From contig RBZT01000623.1 in assembly GCA_003693705.1 (NCBI GenBank), positions 207,671-271,670 of the forward strand: a DNA stretch of 64,000 bases, given 5' to 3'. Source of the stretch: Polymyxa betae (Eukaryota; Endomyxa; Phytomyxea; Plasmodiophorida; Plasmodiophoridae). The notes under the pieces were generated by a model. The model did not search any database. It was not told the DNA's origin and worked only from the letters and a program-made list of their open reading frames with translations. Shown here in pieces: positions 21,082 through 33,300 of this stretch. A program made the translations under genes and the position numbers. Numbering within the stretch: the stretch's first letter is position 1; each line of letters begins with the position of its first letter.

Positions 21082-24000
21082 TTAGATTAGATAAGTTAAA
21101 GTATAAGTGTCGTCGTGTCGTTGACACAAAACTTTCCAGTCGTTTGTACTGATGACAAAACCGCGATGATTGCCGAACACGGAGATAGGCGAGTTCGGAT
21201 CCTCCAACGCATTATTGGCAGCATTGAACTGTACCCTTAATGGAGCATCATGAGATCCACAGTTCTGCAAATCCTTCGCTCGAGCAGAAGATATCATCAT
21301 GACGGGAATATCAACTAAAATGGAGCTGCCGTCTCCGCTCATGAAGAAGATTGCATCAGGATCATCAACGTTCACGATCACAAGACCAGTTGCACCTTGG
21401 CTCTTTGCAGCTTCTGCTTTCGTCTGAAACATGCAACCACCCCTGTCGATAATCGCTATTCTTCCTTCGACCGCCTGATAATCTTCGGCTTTGCATCCTT
21501 CGTTGTTATGAAGTATAACTGCCTCTCCGCGAACTTTGGAATAGGATTCGACAGATGGAGAGAATTCAGCACCTGTAGCTGCAATCTCTAGCGGACATTG
21601 CTGAACTGAAATACTGTAATGAACAACTGCCCAATATTGTCAGTTTCAATCCCGCTGCTCATAACATGCGAACGAACCTCCTTTCGAACGCTGAATAGAA
21701 AAGACTTTCTTTTGACTTCCGTGTTCGTAAAGAACTTCAATGACAGGTGTTCCGAGATAACGGATAGAAACAGTACTGCCATCGTTTCCGTCGATATGAA
21801 CGTCGCCCTCGACTCTAACATTCACTTTTGGCTTCTATAACGAAGTTCGAACGTGTTTTGAAGATTTCATATGCTAGAAGTACCTTTTTTGCGGGCTCCA
21901 TCCATTTGGAAACGTTTGATTTACCAAACCGCGGACGCCGTCTTCTTGGAAAGTCACCCCATCGAAAATCAGCAGAGCAAACAGGTAAGTTTTCTACTTG
22001 AGGGTTCCCTTCTCGTCTATCAGGAACTCTTTTTAAAGGGTTTCTATTCGAGAAAGTGTTATGCAGCGCCAAGTTAACAGGAAATCTAAAACGAAGTGAG
22101 TAGCAGGCAAGTACAATTCTAGCTTCTAACAGATGCCCTTCAGTAGTAAAAATGTAATTTCCTTGACGATGGATGAACGACTCTTGATCAAACAGCAAAT
22201 AGAGGTATCTAACAAAACTGAATCCCAATGACAACACGATCTCAAGAAAGTATTACTTGCAAGTTTCGGCAAGAAAGAAGCTAGGCATCCGGTCTTCAAG
22301 AATTCGATGTTCGACATCCCGAACCGAAGCGAAGCCGTTATTTACACGAGTAATATTAAGCAATGAAGAGACCATGTAGTCTCCCATCTGAAGAACAAGA
22401 ATTAGACGAACTAAATACAATTGAAACCCAGAAAACCTACATGAAGATATACTGGGTCTCTTGAAGCAATATACAGCATGTACGTCGACTCCATTAATTC
22501 TGGTCGCAACGGATAGTATCGTTCAGTTGAATGTAGAGTCATAGATCCCAGCAGAAACCTGGAGAGACACTTCAGCAACACAGTCAAGCTGACTCGCCAT
22601 GTTCAATCGACCTTTCCGGCAATGTCCCATATTTAGCCCACAGTGAGAAAAAAGCTCGCTGGGAAAGGATGGCATCTTCCAAATGTAAACCGGACAGCAC
22701 TTGTAAACCCTAACAGAATGCTTCAATATTCGATATGCTATTAAGAATTATCATACAGGCCAGAACGCCTGTAAGCTGTTGAACTGAACATAGGTGGGAA
22801 ATCCACTTCTCATCGAGGCCTCATGATACCAAGGCCCAATTCGAAGGTGCCTCATAACGGAATCGTACGACTACTGGTTGTTAGAAAAAACATTAGTTGG
22901 TACTCAGAGACATACTTGCTCAAACATTCGCAGAAACTCTTCATTTCCAAACAAGACGTATGCTTTGAACAAGTATTCATAAAAAGAATCGATACCGGCT
23001 CCAATCCCTGCCGAGTCGTCGATCCAGCGTCCAGTCTCGACATCAAGATTGTTCCCCTAAATGATATCATTCAAAAGCGGTTGCCACGTAACAAATTATC
23101 AAACCACAAGGCCGGTTTGGGGATCCCTCATATGCCAGAGAGAGATTAGAGCAGAATATGCTACATCATAAAACGACATATCTCCGGTTAGATGAGAAAG
23201 CATTCCAAATTCCATAATCAACGTTCCCTGTGTGCTTCATCAGAATAAAAAACGAAGTTGCATAAAACTTACCACTCCAGCAGTACAAGAATTCTGCGTT
23301 TCATGCGGCAGTAAGCCATGCCTCAAATTAACCCATGCATATGGAATACCAGTTTTAGACTGAAAAGCTGGAAGCAGTCTCTTTCCCAGATCGAGAGCTA
23401 GGCGCAACAGTCCATCATCATAATCATCATAGTGACTGATGTTTTTATCTTTAGCGAGTAAATGAGCTGACAGTAATCCACCTGGCCAACAGATTAGATT
23501 GTTAATCACGCTTTAAGAGACAGAAGTTGACCAAGCACTCGAATATTGACCTCGAACACATTCACACGTATATTCTGGTCGAACGACACATGGCGAGAAA
23601 TATACTCGACAGCTTGTTTGAACGCATCGAATTTGCCCATTATAGCCAGTGTATCGAGGGTATCAATAAGTGTCATCGCAACGCCATTATATGAATCTGA
23701 TGATATCTTGGTTCCACCAAGTTCTCCAAGCGAATCGGTAAAAGAAGCCGAAAGAGGTTTCAGTTCATCATCTGGAGATAAGCCAGACATATTTCAGAAC
23801 ATTACAATCCGAAACGGAAGCATCAATACCTACGAGGGAAAGCATGTTGCATATAATTATCGAATCCATGATCAAACATCTCAACGACCCTTTGCTTTAT
23901 TTGAAATGTTTCATTCTCAGAAAAGGTGTGTGGACGTAGTGAACCAGCCGATCTAAAATATGGCAATCAATGTAAGATCGTGGAACATTGACAACATCAA

Positions 24001-24210
24001 ATCCAATACACGATGGGGCCGATAGGATCGGTTTCATAATCATATTCTTGTAAATCATCTCTAATCTCCGATACAAAAAGTAAACACGTGAACGTCGAAG
24101 AAGCCTTACATCAGTTGTAGTTGCAGATAAGCAATGACCGCCCCATAAAGTAGCCCAGCCACAGCATGATGAAAGCCCCAATCTTTAGGTCCTGTAATTG
24201 GACAGACCAT
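21082..24210 (-). CDS. EDEM3: EDEM3-type ER alpha-mannosidase-like protein with PA domain
   Basis: Glycoside hydrolase family 47 protein that trims mannose on misfolded glycoproteins to send them to ER-associated degradation. Family blocks, spread over many short exons, are: [23 protein letters not shown] (across an intron), [36 protein letters not shown], and a C-terminal [10 protein letters not shown]...[12 protein letters not shown] protease-associated (PA) domain ends the protein ([20 protein letters not shown]...[14 protein letters not shown]), which is typical of EDEM3 rather than EDEM1/2. The first exon is uncertain. The best choice starts at ATG 24210, contains a hydrophobic stretch ([15 protein letters not shown]) that could be a signal-anchor, and reaches the conserved domain by a 49-nt and then a longer intron. 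No KDEL is seen at the end. Confidence 0.88.
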
Positions 24211-25542
24211 AACAGGTCAAATATGTCCAACCAGGCGGTGGCAGCCGCAGGATCGACGCCACCCTAATGCTCTTGTAGGTTAAAGGTTATAAAAGTTTCG
24301 AATAAATCTCGAAAGAGAATGACGACAGTACAATAAACTGTAGTAGGACGTAGGCGCGACCTCATAACTAAGGTCTTTTTTCCTCCTGCTATTCATTTTG
24401 GACATTAAATCATTATTTATTGTGCATGTATCAGCGAATATGTGTACAGTACATTTGTGCCACAATCTCGACGAGATAATGGTGAGGTTACGTTGGAGTC
24501 AGAGTTGGAGACCCCATTCCACGCCTTCAACTTTTCCATTATAGTCAAGGAATGTTTGGAGATAATGATTGGGATTGGACAGAGATGTTTTAGGACAGTA
24601 ATATATACCAATTCATTTATAAATAATTTCTGATAACGAGTTCCTGAACTTCAACTACTTCCTTACGAAGACTTCGCCGAATTTCTACCACGTTGATGTG
24701 GTAATCACCGAACAATCTCCTCATGCAGGGAGAGTTACTTATCGACATCATTACCTGGACCTTCGGCGACAACTCGTCCATAGTTGGTTGTAAGCCCGTG
24801 ACCAGGCCCGGTGCCGAGAAACTGTTGTTGTCCAGATACTGTAGGAAAATTCTGGAGGAGAAGAACCAGCATCTTGACAATAATAGATTGGTTTAGAGCT
24901 GCATTCTCTTGAGGATAATGTGCATACACATTGGAAGTGCCAGAGTGAAAACCCGACGACAAAAGCGTCGATTATGCTTTTCCCACACTCATACGACTAT
25001 GTATTCGGGACTGCGAATCAGGGTACGGAGCCTGGAATCGACCAGCTGCCGAAATCGGCTCCGGGTTTGGCCCAGATATGGAGCCAGATCGAGTCAGAGA
25101 CTGGACAATGAGTCTTCCGCATCGCCGCCAAATGCTGTAACAAGGGCTATATGATAATACTCGGCCGAATTGTTTGCGCTTTAAAGGGGCTCACTGCGTC
25201 AGCCTCTCTGATTGTACTGGCACTGTGATTTTGCCAGCTGAACCAAAGCAGCAGGCGATTCTTAGCAGCTAGGCCTTTTAAGAACTTGGCTTTAGGATTC
25301 AATTAAATGTTTATGTTCGAGACGATAGCGATTTGGCATCGTAATGCATGATGCAAAACAACTTACAAAACCGCCTTTCCCACAACTCACTATGAAGGAC
25401 GCTAACGACGCGGAAATTTTTTCTCGATCTGAGACTCACAATAGTGAATCGTAGAGACACTACACGAGTACACGACAAATCACATTCCAGACCGTTCAGA
25501 ACACCAAAAAAATAGAGTAAGGTATAAGTAGTATTTACAGAC
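24211..25542. other. 1.3-kb stretch without a confident gene
   Basis: Several open frames of 60-90 codons overlap on both strands. The most protein-like are a minus-strand frame at 24735-24962 (Gln/Gly-rich, with a CAG/GTAATG donor at its end) and a plus-strand frame ending at 25111 (...SAPGLAQIWSQIESETGQ). They overlap, so at most one can be real. Neither can be joined to a full gene with the short introns used elsewhere. The right part (25155-25542) looks like ordinary AT-rich spacer. Confidence 0.5.
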
Positions 25543-26889
25543 TTAGAACATGACCAATATGATTGGAATTACAATGATTGCCATAACAGATATGATGACA
25601 CTTTGAGCACTGGATGCTTGACTATTAGTGATTCCTGTCGTAGTCGTGCTCCCGGGATTGTCATTGGATTGAGCTACGGGCGCCGGCGACAGATCTGCTG
25701 GACTAAGAGTTGCAACAGGAGCAACTGTTGCTGGGCAGGTTGGAACGGTTCCAACAGCTAATGGTTGAGTCCAGACATTCAGAGTGCTTGGGCCTGATCC
25801 TCGCTGGCTGATTGCAGCCACACGAACAATAATGATCTCAGATGGATTGATATTCCTTAAAACGATCCCAGATACCATACCAACATTGATATATTTGGCA
25901 AGATAGGGAGGTTTGTAGTTTGGATCTGTCGCTGATCCGATGCTGTTCACCTGATAATAGACAGTGTAGCCAATAATTGGCTCTTTGGGGTTGGCAGGAG
26001 GATCCCAGGTTGCTAGAACCGAGTTCAATCCTGGCGTTAATTTCAAGTTCTGAGGACGTGTTGGCGTCAAGTCGGATGCTCCCAGAATGATCTCCGACAT
26101 CTGAGGTGTATAGTACAGATCTTTCAAAGGACTAGCATCAAACTCCTCCAGGGTTCCAGTCCATCCAGGCGGGGGTAGAGAGAGACATTTTCGTTGATCG
26201 GCAGCATAAGTAGCTCCTATTTCACCTTGGCATGGTGCCGGCCAGATCGCCTTAAAGTAATACACGGCATCGTTCCACGTGGCTTGCTCTTCCTTGCGTC
26301 TGTACCAATTGCAGTCTGCTTGAACGCAGACCACATTAATATCATATTGGACATTGGGAACGGAAACCCAGTTCTGTCCATCCTTGGAGTACTGATATCT
26401 AAACAATGTCAAACTCGACCCAACTCCTTACATATCCAGCTTACTTCATAGGCTCAAACTTTTTGTCACTGTCGCTGGCATAGTAGATCTATTCAAGGTG
26501 AGAATTCACAGTTTACATTACACATTTGAATGTCTTACTCTTGTCCAAAAGTTTGTAAATCCATTAGGAACATGCCAAGTGACATTGGATGTTGGCCAAT
26601 ATGTTCCATATCGTTTGTATCGAGCTGTATCCCAATCGACAGTATCCGAATTTCTCGGGTCAATTACCATATCAAGATGCGTATTGCTGCTGGATGGTTC
26701 GTAGATCACCTTCGACTCGTCATCACATTCATCCTTGAAGCCAACGAAGGCAACCCTGTCTTGCGAGATTCCAGCCTGGCCACATTCGACCTGGATCGCA
26801 TTCATGGCCGAATTCCAGGCATCATCGCCTCCAATAGCCTGTCCGATCAGGACCACCAATGCCAACCCCCAAATTGCACTGAATGTCAT
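25543..26889 (-). CDS. Secreted, probably GPI-anchored surface protein with FN3 domain
   Basis: Exons 26539-26889, 26445-26488 and 25543-26398 give 416 aa (introns 50 and 46 nt). The first real ATG (26889) starts a signal peptide, MTFSAIWGLALVVLIGQAIG. A Cys- and Trp-containing N-terminal region of unknown fold follows (residues about 20-205). Then comes a fibronectin type III domain (about 220-315; RPQNLKLTPG..VLATWDPP..PIIGYTVYY...VRVAAISQRG), a Ser/Thr/Pro linker, and a hydrophobic C-terminus that runs to the last residue (IISVMAIIVIPIILVMF), typical of a GPI-anchor signal. A role at the cell surface in adhesion or wall contact is inference. An apparent ATG-like start at 26904 is a TTG and was not used. 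Confidence 0.87.
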
Positions 26890-27375
26890 TTTCAGAAATG
26901 ACAAACAGATTAGGCAACGTGATTTCTACCACAGATGTCGCATGCCTTCAGATACAGAGTCGTGTGCTGTCAACTGAGTTAATTTTTGTATACCTATCCT
27001 CGAGGGAAATTTCAACTGATCTATATATATCAGTTTGAATCGTGTCTGAGTAGTTATATGTGGCGTTTAACCAAAGGAGAACGTGTCTCAATGAAAAGAA
27101 GATAGAAAACCCCTGCTGGTGATATCTGCAGTAACGACATCTTCAATAATCTCAACTTATTGTAACGTATTCTAGAATATAACACGCACTTATCAATGTT
27201 GATGTTATTTCACCCATCATACTGCCTAATTCCTACCTTAATTTCGAGCATTTAAATATTTTACCCGCCAAGTCGTGTTTATTCAAGCGACAGTCTCTAG
27301 CAAGCCTGGATTCGTCAATCGGGTTCTATTATTGTATTGCCCGAGCACGGGTTGTGCAGGTTTGACAGTGTTCAC
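26890..27375. promoter_or_regulatory. Divergent intergenic region, FN3 protein / HECT ligase
   Basis: These 486 bp separate two divergent start codons and are AT-rich, with several TATA-like words (for example CTATATATAT near 27020). No repeat or RNA gene is visible. Promoter content is inferred from layout. Confidence 0.4.
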
Positions 27376-30300
27376 ATGGGTCGCCGGTCCACAGTCGACC
27401 GGAGCGATACCAGTGGTCAGCCATCATTATTATGGACTGTTCTTTCCAATCCACGCGCGGTTATAGAGAAGTTTCATACTGTTGGATCAAATTCAGAAGA
27501 AGAGGATGAAAGTGTATTACCAGGCGTATCGACTATTGATGCCGAGTTACATGCTGGGCTAATACTCTTAGAGAAGGTCAGCCTTATTCGATTGCATATA
27601 GAGACATATTTTTAATGTTTGCGATATTTCTTCTGTTAGAATGGAGAAAGGATCGATTCCCTTCTGAGGAAATGGAGCCGGGAAATCCTTCCCACAAGAT
27701 TATCGAGGTCAACCTTTGCTGATCTGTCCGAGAAAAGGCGTCTCGTATTGCAACACCTGCTTCAGGTCAACTACTCTACTACACCCACTTCTAATGAGAT
27801 TAAGAGCCATTCGATAAGTTCGGCTGCGGTTGAGAACGCACCTCAGCTAAGACCTTCTGTATGGTCTAAAGTTGCCGGTTCTGATCCAGCTTTATGGCCC
27901 GACCAGCTGGGTGCTTTCTTGGAGAGCATCGCTCCACTGGAAATTTTACACCTACGAAATGAACCTGATGAGGTCGCTGGAAAATTCTTTCAGCAGGCCT
28001 CAAAGCTGTTCCATGCCAGGCGCAATGATTTGGACCTTAGAATGCGAATCCTAGTCGCTTGCATTGCATTTATGGCGCTACATGGCTCACTTTACTGTTT
28101 GCTGGAAGTTCTGAAAATGCTCGTTGAGCTCGAACATAATTATTCTGATATGAATTTGCCATCAATGCCGGCCTGTGTCAAGGCTCTGCATTCTCTTCAA
28201 TCAGAATTCGATCTTCCTCTGCCTTGGACGAAGGCTGTTATGGGACTGTGGTCTGAATCTGCTTCTGGCTCTAAACGTGATAATCTGAAAGGCCGAGGAT
28301 TGGCCTCAGATGGCACCTACCTTTATATTCATAATGGTTATGCGTTGCATAAAATTGGTTCTGGATTTAATGGATCTGTTCGAGGACAAATGTATGCTGT
28401 TCATAAAGGTTATCGCTCAAGGGAATCGGTTTCTTTGGCGTACGTTAATTCGACGTTAATCGCCATTTCGAGTCAGTGTGAATGGCCTTTTGCCGATATC
28501 ATCGATACATCTGATTTGGGCGTTTCCGGGTTCTTACAGTTAGGAACCGATCCAGATGCTGATGTGCCTGAAAAAAAGAGTGACCATAATCCTCTGATTA
28601 TCTCCGATGGCACCATTGTCTATCTTTTCGATACTGAGCCTTCGCTGTTGTCGAAATCCGATGCGGTCAATGATGAAAAGGCTTCTAAGAATGAGCGTCT
28701 TGTGCTTTATTTGTACAGCATAGAAGAGAAAGGTTCAGCTTCTTTACAAATATCAACAAAATCGCGCCATTCTGATCCGAAGGTTAGTCGGTTTATTTCT
28801 GCCGCCAGGGTATTTTAATTACTTCGCTTAGAACCTTGCATGTGCTCTTTGGAAATCAACCGGATACCGTTACTCTCTTCCGCAATGCACAATCGCTTTA
28901 AAATCGTCAAAAAACGACCCAAATTCTGCCGCCAAGTGGTTAATTAGCCATGGCGTTGCTCTAGGGTCGCCGAAAGTTGCCAATTTTGTGAGGCGGCTTA
29001 CTTTGAAGCCCGTTGGTATGTAAAGGTCTGCAACCAATTTTTTAATTCAATCACTACTGTTTCAGAGAATCTATCTTTGGGTTTATTGAGTCGCTCGCTG
29101 GTGTATACAACCGGTCTTCATCTAGTTGTTGCTGTTCCACCATACACTGCTGATTACAATGACTCTGTATGTGATAAGTTTATCTAAAGATGTATAGCTA
29201 ATATTCTGATCAGAGTGATTATGCTGCTATTGTTTTCAGCATGTCTACAGGGGATTTGGTGGCACAAAGAACCGGCTTGTTGTCGGCCATCGGTCAAATT
29301 GGTACTTCTGGCCTTTCTTCTCAACGAGGTATTAAAACTTAGATTTGTTCAGGATGCTACGATCCAGTGAATGACGTCATCTGGAATTGCCATTTTCCTG
29401 GAGCAATTCAATTTCAGTATTATCGCAATCATGGACCTCGCTGTAATCCGCCCGACTCCGATCCTGCTCTCGTCCTTGAAACGGTTATCGCAGATGTCTC
29501 CGCTATTGACCGTCCTTCCTGTTTAGAACTGTCTACATATCTACTGGCTCATGCATTAAGGCTATTGAAACAAAGGTAAATTTATTTTGATGTTTGGCTG
29601 TATACATACTGACCATTTAAAGAACGATTGTTGATGAGGATACTGCATGCTCGCTGTCTTCACAAATCCAGTTGATAGAAAAGGACTTGAAAATTCATTG
29701 GGAATCTGGCAACGAGAATACGAAAGCGAAAAAGCGGCTGCGTCGTAAATTGAATCGGGTAGGAATTTTCTGCCTGACCTAATTTCCGAATCGTTCTCAA
29801 CAGGCACTTTCAGGCTCGTAAACAGTGCATCGCGCTTCGGATGTCTATTATAGCTCCGTCTTCTGCATCTTTTCCGTTCTCGTTCTCTTTAAGCGAACAT
29901 ATTTTCACTGATCTGCTTTTCCTGTCTAAATCCTTTTTCGGTTTGCTCTCCCAGTCACCTGCTGACAAAACGAACAAATATGCTTTTCTTTTGATAGCCA
30001 CTCTTCAGCTATTTCGCGCACACTTCGACGAAGTTGAATCGATGCTATCGGTAGCAGAATTTCGGGCCTTCCAAGGACTCAGCAAAAGCTCTGAGTTTTT
30101 GCAGTCTTTGTTATTTGCCGGTCTGCTAAAACCGTTCGATGAACAAGTCAAATTGGAAGCCGCAAGGGCATTAACTTCCGGATTTCGGCTGCTGTTCCCG
30201 AGAAAAGAGCTTCAAAAAGATTTTATCCTTCAGGCGTTGAAGTCTTTCTCTGATTCTGCTCAGAATGACATTATCAAATTTACCAAACTGATGCTTGACT

Positions 30301-33300
30301 GGATGGCCGAGAATATCGCTCAATTTGAATTCCTTTGGACTGATATCTCTATAGACCATAAAGCTCGCTCCATTGTCGAGCTGCTGTTTTGGCTATGTCT
30401 GGAGAATTCGCATCGAGAAATCGCCGGTTCAGCAACCGCCGTCATCATTGCGATTATTCAACGGTTGATAAACCGGGCCTCAATGCTATCTGGAACTCAT
30501 CCAGTTAGAGATGACGATAAGCTTTATGAATGGTTATTCACTTTTGCCAAGCTATTTTTTGACCATTTATGTATCTGTATCGATAAGTGTGTCAAGAGCG
30601 ATTCTCTTTTTCCACTCAGTACCGCATCACCGCGTTCGAGTTTAGTGACTTTGCGGTGCATTTTGCCCTGCTTGTCAAATGTTCTACATGCCGTCTCTGT
30701 ACCTGCAAGCTTTTCTATGTCCGTGCTGCAATCGATATCCAAATTAGCGCTCGCTTTCGACAGAATTAATCGGAAATCACCATCGGCTTTAACTGAGAAC
30801 AACAATTACATGGATAAAGTCTCTTCCGAGATTTCAGCAAAGATATCTGTGGAGACTTCGCATCCGTACAGTGTTGGCAGCAATGTTGTTCGAGAAACCG
30901 TCTTCTTCAGGAATTGTGATGCCCTTTGTATCACTTTCGACCCGCGTTGCTGTACGAAGGATCATCTGGACCAAGTGACTTTATATACCGATGTCAACAT
31001 GGTAGCTTTTGGTTTGTAACCGCATTCCTCACTTTTGACGGTCTTCAGAATTATCGCGCACCTGTTGGCCCATTCTTCGGTAACGATCAGGACAAGAACT
31101 CAAACTGGCCCAGCGAACCCGTTATTATTTACGGCTCAACATTGGCCTTGAGCTTCTCTGCCAAATCGCAGCCTCGTCCTGAGGATCGAAATCGTTGGGG
31201 ATTTAAATGCACCATACGTGGTTTATCGTTTCACTCATTATCGGATGTTCTCGACATTCAATCCGAACTAAGCGCAACAGCAGGTTCTTCTAATTTGAGT
31301 TTTTTTTTCTTACTTTTTCAAACATTTCCTAGGTCTCATATTTTCTCATCTGGTGCGTGGTGCTCCCATCTCTCAGGATGAGATTGTTATCGATTCCTGT
31401 TTCAGACGTTCGTCAATCTGCCAAGGATTGGAGAAGTAATAATAGTCCACTGCTAATCTTGTATTTTGAACTCTGTAAACTTTCTTAGGTATCACACTGA
31501 GAAAGATGACGAGATTACTATGGGATCTGTTCGCGACGACTGTGGAATAGTCGAACGTGGCTCCCCAGCTGGCCCCCTGATTCAATCCATCATCGACGGG
31601 ACGATGTCTCCGATATTGTCGGAACTTCAGAGACACGAATATCGATTCCTTGGAAGTCATATCATTAAAAGGCAACCTCCTGCAGTCCAAACAGGTGGGG
31701 ACTGATTGCTCCACCGTATTTACGAGCTTCTCTCACACTTCGCTGATGTAGAATGGCATCGATGCATTCGTAGTGTGATGGCCTGTATGATTAAGCATTC
31801 TGGTTTAATTCCCGAGATTATGTGTTTTGTTCATTCTGGTGGAAGAAACGAAAGCACCTCGGACAATACGTTCGTGACACTTCATGATAAGCTTAGCGTC
31901 GTTTCGTTATCAGCGCAGAAGCTACAGGTATGATCACATTAATAATCTATGACCATTCCAGTTTGAAATTCTGCTTAGGATTGGATGCTACAAGAAGTTC
32001 AAGCCGGAAAACGATGGAATCATCTTTGCTCGTCTCCAACGCTTACTGTATCGTCGCTCGACGAAGAGTTTGGAAACCCGGAACATTTCTCTACTCTGAT
32101 TGCTATTTGTCATTTTGCTGGTGTTGAACATTCTCTCTTGTCGCGAGAGAAGTCAGATCTTCATACCATCTTGAAGGCGCTTGTACAAAAACATTCCGAG
32201 GTACAGTCAGCCGCCGTCAAACAACTCTGCCCATATATGCAAATTTGCAAGCATGTTCTGCAAGTTTGCCAGGAACTCTTACTGTTCAGAGGTGCATTCG
32301 ACGCCGATATGCCAGAATCGGGTCTCGATATTCCAGATATGTGGCGATCTCGGAGCGTTGCCTCGAATTTAAACGATATGATACAAAGCCCAATATTCCG
32401 AACGCATTCTGTTCCTGCTATGAGTGCTGTCAATGTGCGAGATTCAGTTGCAGATCAGACTGACAAACTCGCCCAGAAGGGATTTGAGTCGCGAATTCAC
32501 AATTTCCGTAATGTTGTTCAAACCTATCAACATTGGAAAGCATGGCAGAAAATCGTCACGCCTTCTCGTTCCGCTCCTCAAGAGCAGGTGATGCCTTTCG
32601 AAGCAGTTTCTGATATCATCAAAAAGCGGTTTCCGGCCGAGCTTCTGAGAAAAGTCGCTCATATTCAAGAGAAAAGGATTATTTATCGAATCGCCGCATT
32701 GCGTCTGATCTCTGACTTTCTCAATAAGTTATCGTTTAGCTCAGCTAAATTGGGTGTCATTGGCAGACTTCCAGAAAGTCTGAAATCATCGGATCGTCCT
32801 GCATCGTTGAACTTCGGTGTCTCCTGCTGTCATCCATCCTTATCTACGGAGCTGCTCAACGCTTACGAAATGTATTTCAAGTCCGTATCCAATGTTTTGG
32901 TGCCAACAGTGAACATGGGCATGTTACAGTTACGTGCTGTGAAAGATTTGTTCGATTTCGAATTTGGAATCGAGCACTGCAATTTGATCGAAAAATGTTC
33001 AACGTTGCAGACAGCTTGCGATTTGCTGTTGCACCTGTGCGAGAAACCTGAACTACGAATGAAGCAGCGTCCTTTGTTCCAGTCGCTATGGTCGGGATTC
33101 CGGCTTCTCGCTTTTCGAATTTTGAAGCTGGGAGCCAATGATGTACCCGGTCACGCCTTACTTCCTGACGTTTTTATCGATTTGAAGAGACTGCAGCGTG
33201 TCGTGTTTCAACTTATTTTCCGTCTCCTGCAGTATTTCTCCAGCGCGCCTGCCACTGCCACAAATTTGGTTCATGTAAATCGCTGCTTAGAAAAAATGTT

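Noticed and set aside
21082-24181. EDEM start at 24181
   Set aside because: That codon is TTG. The ATG at 24210, with a hydrophobic stretch and a typical 49-nt intron, is a better though still unproven start.
24909-25154. Plus-strand frames at 24.9-25.15 kb as a gene
   Set aside because: They overlap rival minus-strand frames and could not be joined to other exons; kept only as a note on the unassigned stretch.
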